From Dietzia timorensis (GTDB taxonomy: Bacteria > Actinomycetota > Actinomycetes > Mycobacteriales > Mycobacteriaceae), in the NCBI RefSeq assembly GCF_001659785.1, contig NZ_CP015961.1:1240001-1304000 (forward strand): a DNA stretch of 64,000 bases, written 5' to 3'. Each line of letters begins with the position of its first letter. The stretch's first letter is position 1. This document shows positions 35,261 through 44,099 of this stretch, one piece after another. The notes under the pieces were generated by a model that saw nothing but the letters and a program-made list of their open reading frames with translations, did not search any database and was not told the origin of the DNA. The position numbers and the translations under genes are program-made.

Positions 35261-36298
35261 GTGAGTATTTCCAAACTGGCTGCGGCAGCCGCCGCAACCT
35301 TCGTCATCCTCGGCGGCGTCTCCGCATGCAGCGGATCCGAGTCGGACGGCAACGGCGCTGATAACGGTGGGGCCGAGAACCAGGCGGCAGAGCTTGTCGA
35401 GGAAGGCGCTCTCCCCGCGACTATCGAGCACAAGTTTGGCGAAACCACTGTGGAGGAGGCGCCCGCCCGAGTGGTGACGCTGGGATACACAGATCAGGAT
35501 GCCGTGCTCGCACTGGGTGTGACCCCGGTGGCGGTGCGTTATTGGGACGGGATGGCGCCGGAGGGTCAAGCAGCCGGCGACTGGGCGGCGGACAAGATCA
35601 CCGGCGAGCAGCCAGAAAGCTACGACGCGGAGGACATCGAGCCGGAAAAAGTCGCGGCGATGCGACCGGACCTCATTATCGCGACCTATTCGGGCATTGA
35701 CCAGGGAACGTACGACGAGCTGTCGAAGATAGCGCCCGTAATCGCCCAGCAAGGCGAATTTGAGGACTACCAGCAGCCGTGGGACGTGACGACCGCGCAA
35801 ATCGGTGCGGCTCTAGGCCAGCCGGACAAGGCCGATGAACTTGTCAACGGCGTGAAGGACAAGATGTCAGGCCTCGCGGAGAAGCATCCCGAATGGGCTG
35901 GCAAGTCCGCGACGATCGCAACGTACGACGGCGAACGACTGACCGCATTTGCGAGCAAGGACCCGCGGCAGCAGTTCTTTACTGCCCTCGGTTTCGCTGC
36001 GACGCCCGAGCCGGACGCGGCCGCAGGCGATAAGTTCTATGGCGAGTTCTCCAAGGAAGAGGCCCGCAAGATCAACGCCGACGTCGTGGTGTGGGATCAG
36101 CTGTCCTACGCACCCGAGGGCCGCGCGACCGTCGAGAATGAGCCGGCGTTCGCGAACCTTCCCGCGATGGAGAACGGCAACACGCTGTACCTCGAGGACG
36201 AACTCGAAAAGGCATTTGGTTGGCAGACTGTCCTCAGTCTCGATTACGTTCTCGACAACATCGAGGGGCCCTTATCGGCGGCCGTCGAAGGGAAGTAG
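35261..36298 (+). CDS. Iron-siderophore substrate-binding lipoprotein
   Basis: A 345-residue cluster A-2/FepB-type binding protein. The N-terminal signal peptide (AAAAATFVILGGV) ends in a lipobox VSAC at residue about 22, so it is membrane-anchored outside the cell. An acidic linker (SESDGNGADNGGAE) leads to the binding fold: VVTLGYTDQDAVLALGVTPV, the periplasmic signature AAMRPDLIIATYSGID, and KINADVVVWDQLSYAPEGRA. It delivers the ligand to the FecCD permeases. The family is mostly siderophore-binding. GTG start with SD TTAGGAGAA. Confidence 0.93.
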   Translation: MSISKLAAAAAATFVILGGVSACSGSESDGNGADNGGAENQAAELVEEGALPATIEHKFGETTVEEAPARVVTLGYTDQDAVLALGVTPVAVRYWDGMAPEGQAAGDWAADKITGEQPESYDAEDIEPEKVAAMRPDLIIATYSGIDQGTYDELSKIAPVIAQQGEFEDYQQPWDVTTAQIGAALGQPDKADELVNGVKDKMSGLAEKHPEWAGKSATIATYDGERLTAFASKDPRQQFFTALGFAATPEPDAAAGDKFYGEFSKEEARKINADVVVWDQLSYAPEGRATVENEPAFANLPAMENGNTLYLEDELEKAFGWQTVLSLDYVLDNIEGPLSAAVEGK

Positions 36299-36345
36299 CC
36301 GGGGTTAGCGATCCGAGGGGGACGAGTCATGGCAGAATTCGTGAC

Positions 36346-36831
36346 ATGCGCATTTACCTCGGAGCAGACCACGCCGGATTCGAAGCCAAGAACGCCATCG
36401 CCGAGCACCTGGTGGCCGCGGGCCACGAGGTCATCGACTGCGGTGCCCACGAGTACGACGCGGTCGACGACTACCCGGCCTTCTGCATCGCGGCGGCCGA
36501 GCGCGTAGTCGCCGACCCGGGCAGCCTCGGCTTCGTGCTCGGCGGTTCCGGCAACGGCGAGCAGATCGCCGCGAACAAGGTTCCCGGCGCCCGCTGCGCG
36601 CTGGCCTGGTCAGTGGAGACGGCGAAGCTGGCACGCGAGCACAACAATGCCCAGCTCGTCGGCATCGGCGGCCGCATGCACTCGCCAGAGGAGATCCTCG
36701 CGATCGCCGACGCCTTCGTCGGCCAGGCCTGGTCGGAGGAGCCCCGCCACCAGCGCCGCATCGACATCCTCGCCGAGTACGAGTCGAACCACGAAGCCCC
36801 GGACCTCCCAGCCGAGCCGAAGTCGCTGTAG
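36346..36831 (+). CDS. rpiB: Ribose-5-phosphate isomerase B
   Basis: At 161 residues it is a standard actinobacterial RpiB: MRIYLGADHAGFEAKNAIAE (D9, H10), HEVIDCGAHEYDAVDDYP, LGFVLGGSGNGEQIAANKVP (phosphate-binding G-S-G-N-G-E), RCALAWSVETAKLAREHNNA and GGRMHSPEEIL. It interconverts ribose 5-phosphate and ribulose 5-phosphate in the pentose phosphate pathway. CAGAAT (36333-36338) lies 7 nt before the ATG and no SD is close, so a leaderless transcript is likely. Upstream in-frame codons do not extend family similarity. Confidence 0.95.
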   Translation: MRIYLGADHAGFEAKNAIAEHLVAAGHEVIDCGAHEYDAVDDYPAFCIAAAERVVADPGSLGFVLGGSGNGEQIAANKVPGARCALAWSVETAKLAREHNNAQLVGIGGRMHSPEEILAIADAFVGQAWSEEPRHQRRIDILAEYESNHEAPDLPAEPKSL

Positions 36832-36851
36832 CACGCTATTTTTCCGATGAC

Positions 36852-36880
36852 GCCGCCGTTCCCACTACGAGGACGGCGGC
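36852..36880 (+). terminator. Terminator after rpiB
   Basis: GCCGCCGT (36852-36859) pairs with ACGGCGGC (36873-36880), followed by TTCTTC. It lies 20 bp after the rpiB stop. Confidence 0.75.
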
Positions 36881-36977
36881 TTCTTCGTGTGCCGGTGCTG
36901 AGCCTCCGCTGTCTGAGCTCGTCGATGGCCTCGCATTGCTGGTGCTTTCCCCAGAACGCCCGTAATATTTGCCGACG

Positions 36978-38657
36978 ATGACAGCCCCCGCTCGCGAACG
37001 CCGCGCCACCGACAACGATCCCCCAGCCACAGGCGACGCCTTGCTCCTGCGGTCGCTGCGGAGGCACCCCGGCACGGTTGCCCTCGGCATCCTTCTCATG
37101 TCGACGTGGCAGGTCTGCGAAACCCTCGTCCCCGTCGCCATCGGCCTCATCATCGACCACGCAGTGATCCCGAAGAATCTCACCGCTCTCGTCGTGTCGA
37201 TCATTGGCCTCGCGCTGCTCTTCGTGGTCCTCAGCTACGGCTACCGCTTGGGCGCGCGGGCATTCCAGAAAGTTCGCGAGCAGGAATCGCACGCGATGCG
37301 CGTCGAGGTCGCCGACGCCGCGCTCGCCACCGAATCCCGCAACGAACGAGCGCCGGGGGAGGTGCTGTCCCTCGCGTCCGCCGACGCCGACGTCACCGCG
37401 GAGGTGTTTTTCCACGTCGGCCGCGGTAGCGCCGCGCTCCTCGGACTAATCGTCGCCGCGGTCTACCTCTTCGTCGCCGATCCGCTCACCGGGCTCGTCG
37501 TCGCGATCGGGGTGCCGCTCTCACTGGTCGCCGTCTCGCTGGCGAGCCGCGCGATCACGGCGCGCTCGACCGCACAGCAGGAAGCTATCGGCGCGGCGGG
37601 GCGCAGCGCCTCGGACCTCATGCAGGGCATCGGGGTTCTCAAATCCCTCGGGGGCGAGCGCTGGGCCCTCGGCCGCTACCGCACCCTCTCGCGCGACGCT
37701 GCCACCGCGGGCATCGCCACCGGCTCGCGATCGGGCCTGCTCGAAGGCATCGGCGCGCTCACCATGATGGGCGTGCTCGCCGCCGTCATACTCACCGCAG
37801 GACTGCGCGTGACCAGCGGCGACATGGGGATCGGTACCTTCGTCGCCGTGCTCGGGGTCGCCGCATTCTTCACCGAGCCGATGCAGGCGCTCGCGCAGAT
37901 CATCGGCCGCTTCTCTCGCTCGCGCGGCGCCGCCGCCCGCATCGCCGGTTACCTCGGCGAGACCGCATCCTCCGGCGCGACGGGCGACGAACCCTCGACG
38001 GCCTCTATGGATGTAGAAGTATCGGCTATGAGGGGCCTTCGCGTAACGCTCCCACCGCTGGATGACGCCGGACCCCTCGAATTCCATGCCGCCCCCGGCG
38101 CCCTCACCGCGGTGGTCACGCAGAAACCGTCCGACGCCGCCCGCCTCGTCGCCGCGCTCGCCGCGTCGGGTTCGCGCCAAATGGTCGTCGCCCCGCACGG
38201 CGTCGACCTGTTCTCCGGAACCCTGCGCTCGAACATCGCGCTCGACCACGCCGCGGACATCGAGATCGACGAGCGGGTGTTGCGCGCCTCGGGCGTCGCC
38301 GAAATAGTCGAATTACTGCCAGGGGGAGTGGATCACCGGATCCAGGACCTCGGCACCAACCTGTCCGGCGGGCAGCGCCAACGCGTCGCGCTCGCCCGCG
38401 CGCTGTCTGCCGACCCCGATGTTCTCGTGCTCCATGACCCGACGACCGCAGTGGACGCGGTCACCGAGGCCGCCATCGCCAATTCGCTAGCGGAGCTCCG
38501 GCGGGGGCGGTGCACGCTTGTGCTCACCTCCTCGCCCGCATTCCTCGCCGCTGCCGAGACCGTGGTGTTCGTGGAAGAGGGGACGTCCGCCGTCACAGGC
38601 GACCATGCCCAGCTCGCCGAGACCTCGCAGGCTTACCGAGAGACGGTGAGCCGATGA
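36978..38657 (+). CDS. ABC exporter half-transporter with degenerate nucleotide site
   Basis: A 559-residue type IV ABC exporter: six helices (residues about 30-310), then an NBD. The NBD is abnormal. Where Walker A should be, the sequence is LTAVVTQKPSDAARLVAALA, without GxxGxGKS/T, and the Walker B acidic region is VLVLHDPTTAVDA with Asp in place of catalytic Glu. Its signature LSGGQRQRVALARAL is intact. The stop overlaps the ATG of the partner, which has the opposite pattern, so the pair makes a heterodimer with one competent and one degenerate ATP site. TAATAT (36963-36968) lies 9 nt before the ATG, compatible with a leaderless start; an in-frame TTG at 36969 is an alternative. Confidence 0.9.
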   Translation: MTAPARERRATDNDPPATGDALLLRSLRRHPGTVALGILLMSTWQVCETLVPVAIGLIIDHAVIPKNLTALVVSIIGLALLFVVLSYGYRLGARAFQKVREQESHAMRVEVADAALATESRNERAPGEVLSLASADADVTAEVFFHVGRGSAALLGLIVAAVYLFVADPLTGLVVAIGVPLSLVAVSLASRAITARSTAQQEAIGAAGRSASDLMQGIGVLKSLGGERWALGRYRTLSRDAATAGIATGSRSGLLEGIGALTMMGVLAAVILTAGLRVTSGDMGIGTFVAVLGVAAFFTEPMQALAQIIGRFSRSRGAAARIAGYLGETASSGATGDEPSTASMDVEVSAMRGLRVTLPPLDDAGPLEFHAAPGALTAVVTQKPSDAARLVAALAASGSRQMVVAPHGVDLFSGTLRSNIALDHAADIEIDERVLRASGVAEIVELLPGGVDHRIQDLGTNLSGGQRQRVALARALSADPDVLVLHDPTTAVDAVTEAAIANSLAELRRGRCTLVLTSSPAFLAAAETVVFVEEGTSAVTGDHAQLAETSQAYRETVSR

Positions 38658-40459
38658 GCGCCCCGGCCACGCAGCTTCCGATCGCGGGCTACCGCGACTC
38701 CTTCCGCTACCTCGGCCGACAGCTGCGCGGGCGGGCGGCGCCCATCACGGTGGTGGTGCTCGCGGGCATCATCACAGCGGTCGCCGGGCTCGCGGGGCCG
38801 TGGGTGATCGGCGGACTCGTGGACGAACTGCGTGCCGATCCGAGCGCCGCGGCCGTGTGGCGGGGAGCAGTGATCGTCGTGGTCGCAGGCATCGTCCTCG
38901 GTCTGGGCACGTGGATCGGGAGGGCGGCGCTCGCGCGCGTCACCGAACCCGCGGTGTCGCGCCTGCGCGAGGACGTGATGAGCCGCGCGCTCGAACTGGA
39001 CTCGGGGACCGTCGAGCGGACCGGGACGGGCGATCTCGTGTCCCGCGTTGCCGACGATTCTCGCAAGATCTCCGAATCCACCGAACAGATTCTGCCGCTG
39101 TTTCTTCAGTCGGTGTTCGTCGTGGTGATCTCTGCGATCGGGCTCACCGCGCTCGACTGGCGGCTCGGGCTCGTCGGCCTCGTCGCGGTGCCCATGTACT
39201 ACCTGACGATTGCCTGGTACCTGCCCCGTGGCGAGCCGATGTACCGCGCCGAACGCGCGGCCTTCGGTCGCCGCGCCGGGCGGCTGCTGTCAAGCCTGAC
39301 CGGGAGGGACACACTCCGCGCGTACCGCAAGCAACAGGTCGAACTCGAACGCATCCACTCCGCGTCCACCGAGGCGCGCGACCTGTCGATCGGCGTGTTT
39401 CGGTTCCTCGCCAGCGCGATGAGCAGGAACAACCGCGCGGAGGCAGTGGTGCTGTCGTGCATCATCATCGCGGGCTTCGCGCTTGTGTGGTTCGACGAGA
39501 CCACTGCCGGAGCCGTGACCACCGCGGCGCTTGTCTACCACCGTTTGTTCAATCCGATCGGTGCCATCGTCGGGCTATTCGATGAGATGCTCTCCGCCGG
39601 CGCGTCGCTCACGCGCATGGTCGGGGTAATCCAGGCGTCGACTGCTGCGGTGGCAACCGCGCAATCGTCGGGGGCCGCTTGTGCGGCGCGGGGATCGGAA
39701 GCGGCTTCGGGGCCAAACTCCGGCATCGCACTGTCCTCGGTCGAGTTCACCTACCCCGCAGCCGGCGACGAGGATGACGCGCACGAACCTGTGCTACACG
39801 GCGTCGATCTCGAGGTGCCGCCCGGCACCGTGATCGCCGTCGTCGGCACGACCGGCTCGGGCAAGACGACGATGGCCAAGATCGCTGCTGGCATTCTCAC
39901 TCCGTCGACCGGCTCAGCGCGCTTCGGCGAAAGGCAGCTATCCGACTTCGCCGAGCCGGAGCTGCGCGCGCACGTGTGCATGGTGTCCCAGGAGGTGCAC
40001 ACCTTCGTCGGTACCGTGCGCGATAACGTCGCTCTCGCCAAGCCCGAAGCGGACGCGGTAGAGGTAGAGGACGCGTTGCGCGCGGTCGGCGCCGACTTCG
40101 CATTCTCGCTTCCCGAGGGGCTCGACACCGACATCGGAGATGGCGGGCATCGCCTTTCGCCATTGGAGGACCAGCTTCTTGCGCTCGCTCGCGTTCAGCT
40201 CGCCGATCCGGATCTCGTGGTCCTCGACGAAGCCACCGCCGAAGCCGGCTCGTCTGGCGCGCGGGCGCTGGAGACCGCCGCCGCGAAGGTACTCGACGGC
40301 AGGGCAGGGCTTGTCGTCGCCCACCGCCTCAATCAGGCCCACCGCGCCGATCGCATCCTCGTCATGGAGCACGGCCGCATCGTCGAGCAGGGCACGCACG
40401 ACGAACTCGTCGCCGCAGGCAGCCTCTACGCCGAGCTCTGGGAGGCGTGGAATGTGTAA
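38654..40459 (+). CDS. ABC exporter half-transporter, catalytic partner
   Basis: A 601-residue type IV ABC exporter coupled by ATGA to the previous gene. A membrane domain with LAGIITAVAGLAGPWVIGGL and SRVADDSRKISESTEQILPL precedes an NBD with a canonical Walker A (VVGTTGSGKTTMAKIAAGIL) and Walker B (LVVLDEATAEAGSS). Its signature is degraded to LSPLEDQLLALARVQ instead of LSGGQ. Combined with the partner, the site made by this Walker A/B and the partner LSGGQ is competent, and the other is fully degenerate. Drug, lipid or peptide export is possible; the substrate is unknown. The insert AASGPNSGIALSS before the NBD is variable. Confidence 0.92.
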   Translation: MSAPATQLPIAGYRDSFRYLGRQLRGRAAPITVVVLAGIITAVAGLAGPWVIGGLVDELRADPSAAAVWRGAVIVVVAGIVLGLGTWIGRAALARVTEPAVSRLREDVMSRALELDSGTVERTGTGDLVSRVADDSRKISESTEQILPLFLQSVFVVVISAIGLTALDWRLGLVGLVAVPMYYLTIAWYLPRGEPMYRAERAAFGRRAGRLLSSLTGRDTLRAYRKQQVELERIHSASTEARDLSIGVFRFLASAMSRNNRAEAVVLSCIIIAGFALVWFDETTAGAVTTAALVYHRLFNPIGAIVGLFDEMLSAGASLTRMVGVIQASTAAVATAQSSGAACAARGSEAASGPNSGIALSSVEFTYPAAGDEDDAHEPVLHGVDLEVPPGTVIAVVGTTGSGKTTMAKIAAGILTPSTGSARFGERQLSDFAEPELRAHVCMVSQEVHTFVGTVRDNVALAKPEADAVEVEDALRAVGADFAFSLPEGLDTDIGDGGHRLSPLEDQLLALARVQLADPDLVVLDEATAEAGSSGARALETAAAKVLDGRAGLVVAHRLNQAHRADRILVMEHGRIVEQGTHDELVAAGSLYAELWEAWNV

Positions 40460-40521
40460 CCCGGCGATAACCCGCGCCGCCGCCGAGGAATATCCGCGCG
40501 ACCCCGCAGGTTTTAAGTGAC

Positions 40522-41265
40522 ATGACAACAATCGACGTTCGACGCGCAGACGACCGAACCTTCCAGCGGATCGACGGCATCCACAGCCGATTCTCGTTCG
40601 CGTTCGCGGGAAACTTCGACCTCGCCGCCGGCGCTCACGGCACGCTCATGGTGCACAACGACGACGAGATCGACTCGCTCATGGGCGTCGACCCGCACAC
40701 GCACACCGATGCCGAAATCGTCACCTGGGTGCTCAACGGCCGAGTCGAGCACGCCGATTCCGCGGGGCATACCGGCGAGATTTCCGCGGGCTGGATTCAG
40801 CGCATCTCCGCAGGCAAGGGCATTCGCCACACCGAGCGCAATCCCGATCCCGCGAACAAGCTCCACGTCCTACAGATGTGGGCCGCGCCGGACACCGCAG
40901 GGGTCGAACCCGAGTACGCGCAGACCGACCTCAACGACGAGCTGGCCTCCGGCGAACTCGTCACCGCGTTGTCCGGCCTTCCCGGCGAGGACCCCGGCAT
41001 CGGCCTCCACAACCGTTGGACTGCGCTGGATATTGCGCGCCCCCGGCCGGGGGCGGTGCTCGACGTCAAGGTCGCGCCATTCCACCATGTGTTCCTTGCC
41101 CGAGGCTCCGCGCGCGTTCATATTGACGCCGCCGAAGCCGATTCGCCCGTCGACCTTCACCCCGGTGACGCGCTGCGACTCACCGACGCGCCCGCCTTCC
41201 AGGTCGAGGCGATAGGCGAGGAGCCGGTCGAATTTCTCGTGTGGCGGATGCACGCGCACTTCTAG
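40522..41265 (+). CDS. Pirin-family cupin protein
   Basis: A 247-residue two-cupin pirin/YhhW-like protein. The metal-binding first cupin shows MGVDPHTHTDAEIVTWVLNG with the H-x-H and Glu/His ligands and IQRISAGKGIRHTERNPD with the fourth His. The second cupin (residues about 150-245) lacks ligands, as usual. Related enzymes have quercetinase activity or act as redox sensors. Its stop codon shares four bases (CTAG) with the stop of the convergent DUF1990 gene. Confidence 0.92.
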   Translation: MTTIDVRRADDRTFQRIDGIHSRFSFAFAGNFDLAAGAHGTLMVHNDDEIDSLMGVDPHTHTDAEIVTWVLNGRVEHADSAGHTGEISAGWIQRISAGKGIRHTERNPDPANKLHVLQMWAAPDTAGVEPEYAQTDLNDELASGELVTALSGLPGEDPGIGLHNRWTALDIARPRPGAVLDVKVAPFHHVFLARGSARVHIDAAEADSPVDLHPGDALRLTDAPAFQVEAIGEEPVEFLVWRMHAHF

Positions 41266-41783
41266 GGACGCGCTCGGCCCTGGCGGCGCTGGTCCATCGC
41301 TCGCAGGTACCGCTGGGTAATGCCGAGCTGAACCCGGCGCGCGACCGGCCCGCCGAGTCTCGCCCACCACGTGGCCGGGCGCGAAAACGCGCGAATACTC
41401 ATCTCGACGACGTCGTCCTCGCGCCACAGGACGGCGAACCGTTCCTCGCCGGATTCGGGATGGCCGGGAAGCGTGCCGTATGCGAAACCCTTCTCGCGCT
41501 GGTCGTCGATCACGTAGACCACGCGACACGGCGCGCCGATCGTCAATGGTCCGGCACCGAGCGAGAGCCGCACCTCGACCCCTTCGGCGGCGCGCGGGGT
41601 ATCCGGGCTCACCCGGATCCCGGCGCGGCGGTGCATCTCCCATCCCGCGAGTCGATCGGACGCCCGAACGAAGTCCTCGCGGCCGGTGCCGATCGTCCGA
41701 GCTCGCTCAAGGTGGTGGTAGCCGCCGGGAAGGTCCGCTGCGGCGCTAACACCGACGTCGGGGTAGGTGAACTCGGTGGTCAC
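41262..41783 (-). CDS. DUF1990 family protein
   Basis: With a GTG at 41783 the product is 173 residues starting TTEFTYPDVG, the usual DUF1990 opening. GYHHLERARTIGTGREDFVR, LAGWEMHRRAGIRV, the central GAPCRVVYVIDDQREKGFAY, GHPESGEERFAVLWREDDVV and SIRAFSRPATWWARLGGP are all conserved family elements. The fold is related to SRPBCC proteins and the function unknown. An upstream in-frame ATG (41828) would add 15 poorly conserved residues, including MCGVALAFF, and cannot be excluded. The stop overlaps the pirin stop. Confidence 0.85.
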   Translation of the reverse strand: MTTEFTYPDVGVSAAADLPGGYHHLERARTIGTGREDFVRASDRLAGWEMHRRAGIRVSPDTPRAAEGVEVRLSLGAGPLTIGAPCRVVYVIDDQREKGFAYGTLPGHPESGEERFAVLWREDDVVEMSIRAFSRPATWWARLGGPVARRVQLGITQRYLRAMDQRRQGRARP

Positions 41784-42050
41784 GGCGTCGACGCTCCGCC
41801 GGAAAAACGCGAGCGCAACGCCACACACGGTCGCGAGTGTCGATTTCCTGCGTGCACAGAGCCGTTTCTGGTCCTCTCGACCGTGTCTAGCGCGGAGAAT
41901 GACATCCCACGCTTGTAGGCGCGGCGCGCAGGAATGGTGTCGGCAGTAAGAGTCATGCTCATGCTTTGACGGTAGCCGGTCGAGATTCTCCGGGAGGTTA
42001 TCTGGCTTCTTCTGTTCCGGCCGTTGTGGTGCGGCGGTGCGAGGAAATGA
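41784..42050. other. Intergenic, no gene recognised
   Basis: This stretch lies upstream of the DUF1990 gene and holds its promoter. A short ORF on the minus strand (stop near 41780) has no recognisable domain, and I do not support it as a gene. Confidence 0.5.
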
Positions 42051-42086
42051 TTAAAGGCGCAGGACCTGTAGATCCTGCGCCTTTAA
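42051..42086. terminator. Terminator downstream of tRNA-Gly
   Basis: Perfect 14-bp arms TTAAAGGCGCAGGA (42051-42064) and TCCTGCGCCTTTAA (42073-42086) enclose an 8-nt loop. Confidence 0.85.
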
Positions 42087-42090
42087 CAAC

Positions 42091-42164
42091 TGGAGCGAGT
42101 GACGGGAATCGAACCCGCGTATCCTGCTTGGAAGGCAGGGGCTTTACCATTAAGCTACACTCGC
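42091..42164 (-). tRNA. tRNA-Gly (anticodon TCC), CCA encoded
   Basis: The reverse complement starts GCGAGTGTAGCTTAATGG. Acceptor GCGAGTG/CACTCGC, anticodon stem CCTGC/GCAGG with loop CTTCCAA, T-loop GTTCGATTC. Discriminator T is followed by genomic CCA (42093-42091), unlike the other tRNAs in this window. Confidence 0.97.
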
Positions 42165-42472
42165 ATCTCCGCTGCTAGAGGCAAGAAACTCGAAGCTTCT
42201 CGCCAGCGGGAAAGGGGCTTCGTGGCGCCGTCATCCTCGTAAGTAGATTCCGGGCGAAAGCGAAGCGATAACCAGCAACGGCCATCCCGCTGCGGTACAC
42301 AGTACCCAAACACCGGGGTTCGCTCCAAACTTCCTGGCCCATTTACTCGTTGGGGACATGCTCGCGTAGCATGGGGACGTTGCGTTCGCGCGACGCGAGT
42401 TTTGCGTGCCCACCTCGAAATACTTCGGTGCGCTCCGAACGTTGGAGCGAGGGCGGAGAACTCGGGGGAGAC
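42165..42472. other. Intergenic between tRNA-Gly and tRNA-Pro
   Basis: It holds the two divergent tRNA promoters. A small hairpin CATGCT-CGCGT-AGCATG (42357-42373) is flanked by the short direct repeat GGGGACRT. No protein gene is supported; the long minus-strand ORF here is read through tRNA-Pro and is spurious. Confidence 0.6.
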
Positions 42473-42546
42473 CGGGATGTGGCGCAGCTTGGTAGCGCAT
42501 CCGCTTTGGGAGCGGAGGGTCGCAGGTTCGAATCCTGTCATCCCGA
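42473..42546 (+). tRNA. tRNA-Pro (anticodon TGG)
   Basis: Starts CGGGATGTGGCGCAGCTTGG. Acceptor CGGGATG/CATCCCG, anticodon stem TCCGC/GCGGA with loop TTTGGGA, T-loop GTTCGAATC. Discriminator A; CCA not encoded. Confidence 0.97.
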
Positions 42547-42652
42547 CGGCTGTGGCGTCGCTCGAATAACGAGAGGCGCCGCTTTTTAGCAAGGACGCGC
42601 CACGGGCGCGTGATGACGAGAAAAATTACGTACTTTAAGGAGAACATTCGCT

Positions 42653-44059
42653 GTGAAGAGCAACGTTGAGCAGTTGGCCCCGAGCCGAGTAAAGATCACC
42701 GTCGAGGTGCCGTTCTCCGAGCTCGAATCGGATTTCGACGCCGCTTATAAGGCACTCGCCGGCCAGGTGAACGTCCCCGGTTTCCGTCCGGGCAAGGCTC
42801 CGGCGAAGCTGATCGAGGCTCGCGTCGGCCGCGGTTCGGTGCTGCAGCAGGTCGTTAACGACATGATCCCCGCCCGCTACTCCGAGGCGCTCAGCGAGAA
42901 CGACATCAACCCGCTCGCGCAGCCCGAGATCGAGGTGACCAAGATCGAGGACGGCGACGTCGTCGAGTTCGTCGCCGAGGTCGATGTGCGCCCGGACTTC
43001 ACCGTTCCCGAAGCCTCCTCGCTCACCGTCGAGGTTCCCGAGCTCGCCACCTCCGATGAGGACGTCGACGCCGAGCTCGACAACCTTCGCGCCCGCTTCG
43101 GCACCCTCAGCGGTGTCGAGCGTGCCGCCGCGAAGGGGGACTTCCTGTCCATCGATCTCGCCGCGACTGTCGATGGCAAGCCCGTCGAGGAAGCCACCAC
43201 CGAGGGCCTGTCCTACGAGGTCGGCAGCGGCACCCTCCTCGACGGTCTCGAGGAGGCCGTCCAGGGACTGTCCGCCGGTGAGTCGGCGGACTTCACCACC
43301 AAGCTCGTCGCCGGCGAGCACGCAGGTGAGGATGCGACGGTCACCGTGAAGGTGAACTCGGTGAAGGAGCGCGAGCTCCCCGCCGCCGACGACGACTTCG
43401 CGCAGATGGCCTCCGAGTTCGACACGCTCGACGAGCTGAAGGAAGACCTGGGGAAGCAGGTCGCGGAGCGCGCCGAGGGCACCCAGGCCGAGGCCGTCCG
43501 CGACGCGGTTCTCGAGGCGCTTCTCGAGAAGGTCGACTTCGAGGCCCCGGAGGGCGTCGTCGACTCCGAGGCGCACCAGCAGCTGCACTCGCTGTTCGGC
43601 GAGGCCGCCCACAACGACGAGACGATCAACTCCGTTCTCGAGGCGCAGGGCACCGACCGCGAGACCTTCGACAAAGAGGTCAAGGAAGGCGCGGAGCGTT
43701 CCGTGCGCACTCAGCTCGTGCTCGATAAGGCCGCCGAGGACGCGGAGATCGAGGTCAATCAGGACGAGCTGATGCAGCACATCATGTTCCAGGCCCAGCG
43801 CAACGGCATGGACCCGAACCAGTTCCTGCAGCAGATCGCCCAGAACAACCAGGTCGGCGCGATCTACGCCGATGTCCGCCGCTCGAAGGCCCTCGCCGAG
43901 ATCATCCTCGCCGCGAAGGTCACCGACACCGCCGGCAATGACATCGACACCGAGAAGTACTTCGGTGCGGCGGTCGACTCCGAAGAGGACGGCGCTTCGA
44001 CCGACGAGGCTTCGAACGACGAGGCTTCGACCGACGAGGCTTCGACCGACGACGAGTAG
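42653..44059 (+). CDS. tig: Trigger factor (ribosome-associated chaperone/PPIase)
   Basis: A 468-residue trigger factor. The ribosome-binding tail motif VNVPGFRPGKAPAKLIEARV (G-F-R-x-G-K-x-P) lies near residues 38-57. The FKBP-type PPIase domain spans about 150-245 ([40 protein letters not shown]), then the C-terminal chaperone arms. The last 25 residues repeat E-A-S-T/N-D (TDEASNDEASTDEASTD), an acidic low-complexity tail. GTG start with SD AAGGAGAA. It binds nascent chains at the ribosome exit tunnel. The adjacent clpP1P2/clpX genes make the classical folding/proteolysis cluster. Confidence 0.97.
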   Translation: MKSNVEQLAPSRVKITVEVPFSELESDFDAAYKALAGQVNVPGFRPGKAPAKLIEARVGRGSVLQQVVNDMIPARYSEALSENDINPLAQPEIEVTKIEDGDVVEFVAEVDVRPDFTVPEASSLTVEVPELATSDEDVDAELDNLRARFGTLSGVERAAAKGDFLSIDLAATVDGKPVEEATTEGLSYEVGSGTLLDGLEEAVQGLSAGESADFTTKLVAGEHAGEDATVTVKVNSVKERELPAADDDFAQMASEFDTLDELKEDLGKQVAERAEGTQAEAVRDAVLEALLEKVDFEAPEGVVDSEAHQQLHSLFGEAAHNDETINSVLEAQGTDRETFDKEVKEGAERSVRTQLVLDKAAEDAEIEVNQDELMQHIMFQAQRNGMDPNQFLQQIAQNNQVGAIYADVRRSKALAEIILAAKVTDTAGNDIDTEKYFGAAVDSEEDGASTDEASNDEASTDEASTDDE

Positions 44060-44099
44060 CACCGCTTTCGGCGCCCTCTGAGACGGCGCCCGCCCGATC

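Noticed and set aside
32161-36298. Iron-uptake operon considered as part of a mobile element
   Set aside because: No transposase, integrase or flanking direct repeats are visible; insertion by homologous exchange remains possible.
41780-41962. 60-codon minus-strand ORF overlapping the start of the DUF1990 gene
   Set aside because: No recognisable motif, poor start context and overlap with the likely DUF1990 start.
42155-42592. Minus-strand ORF with GMTGFEPATLRSQSG
   Set aside because: This peptide is the well-known artefact of translating antisense across tRNA-Pro.
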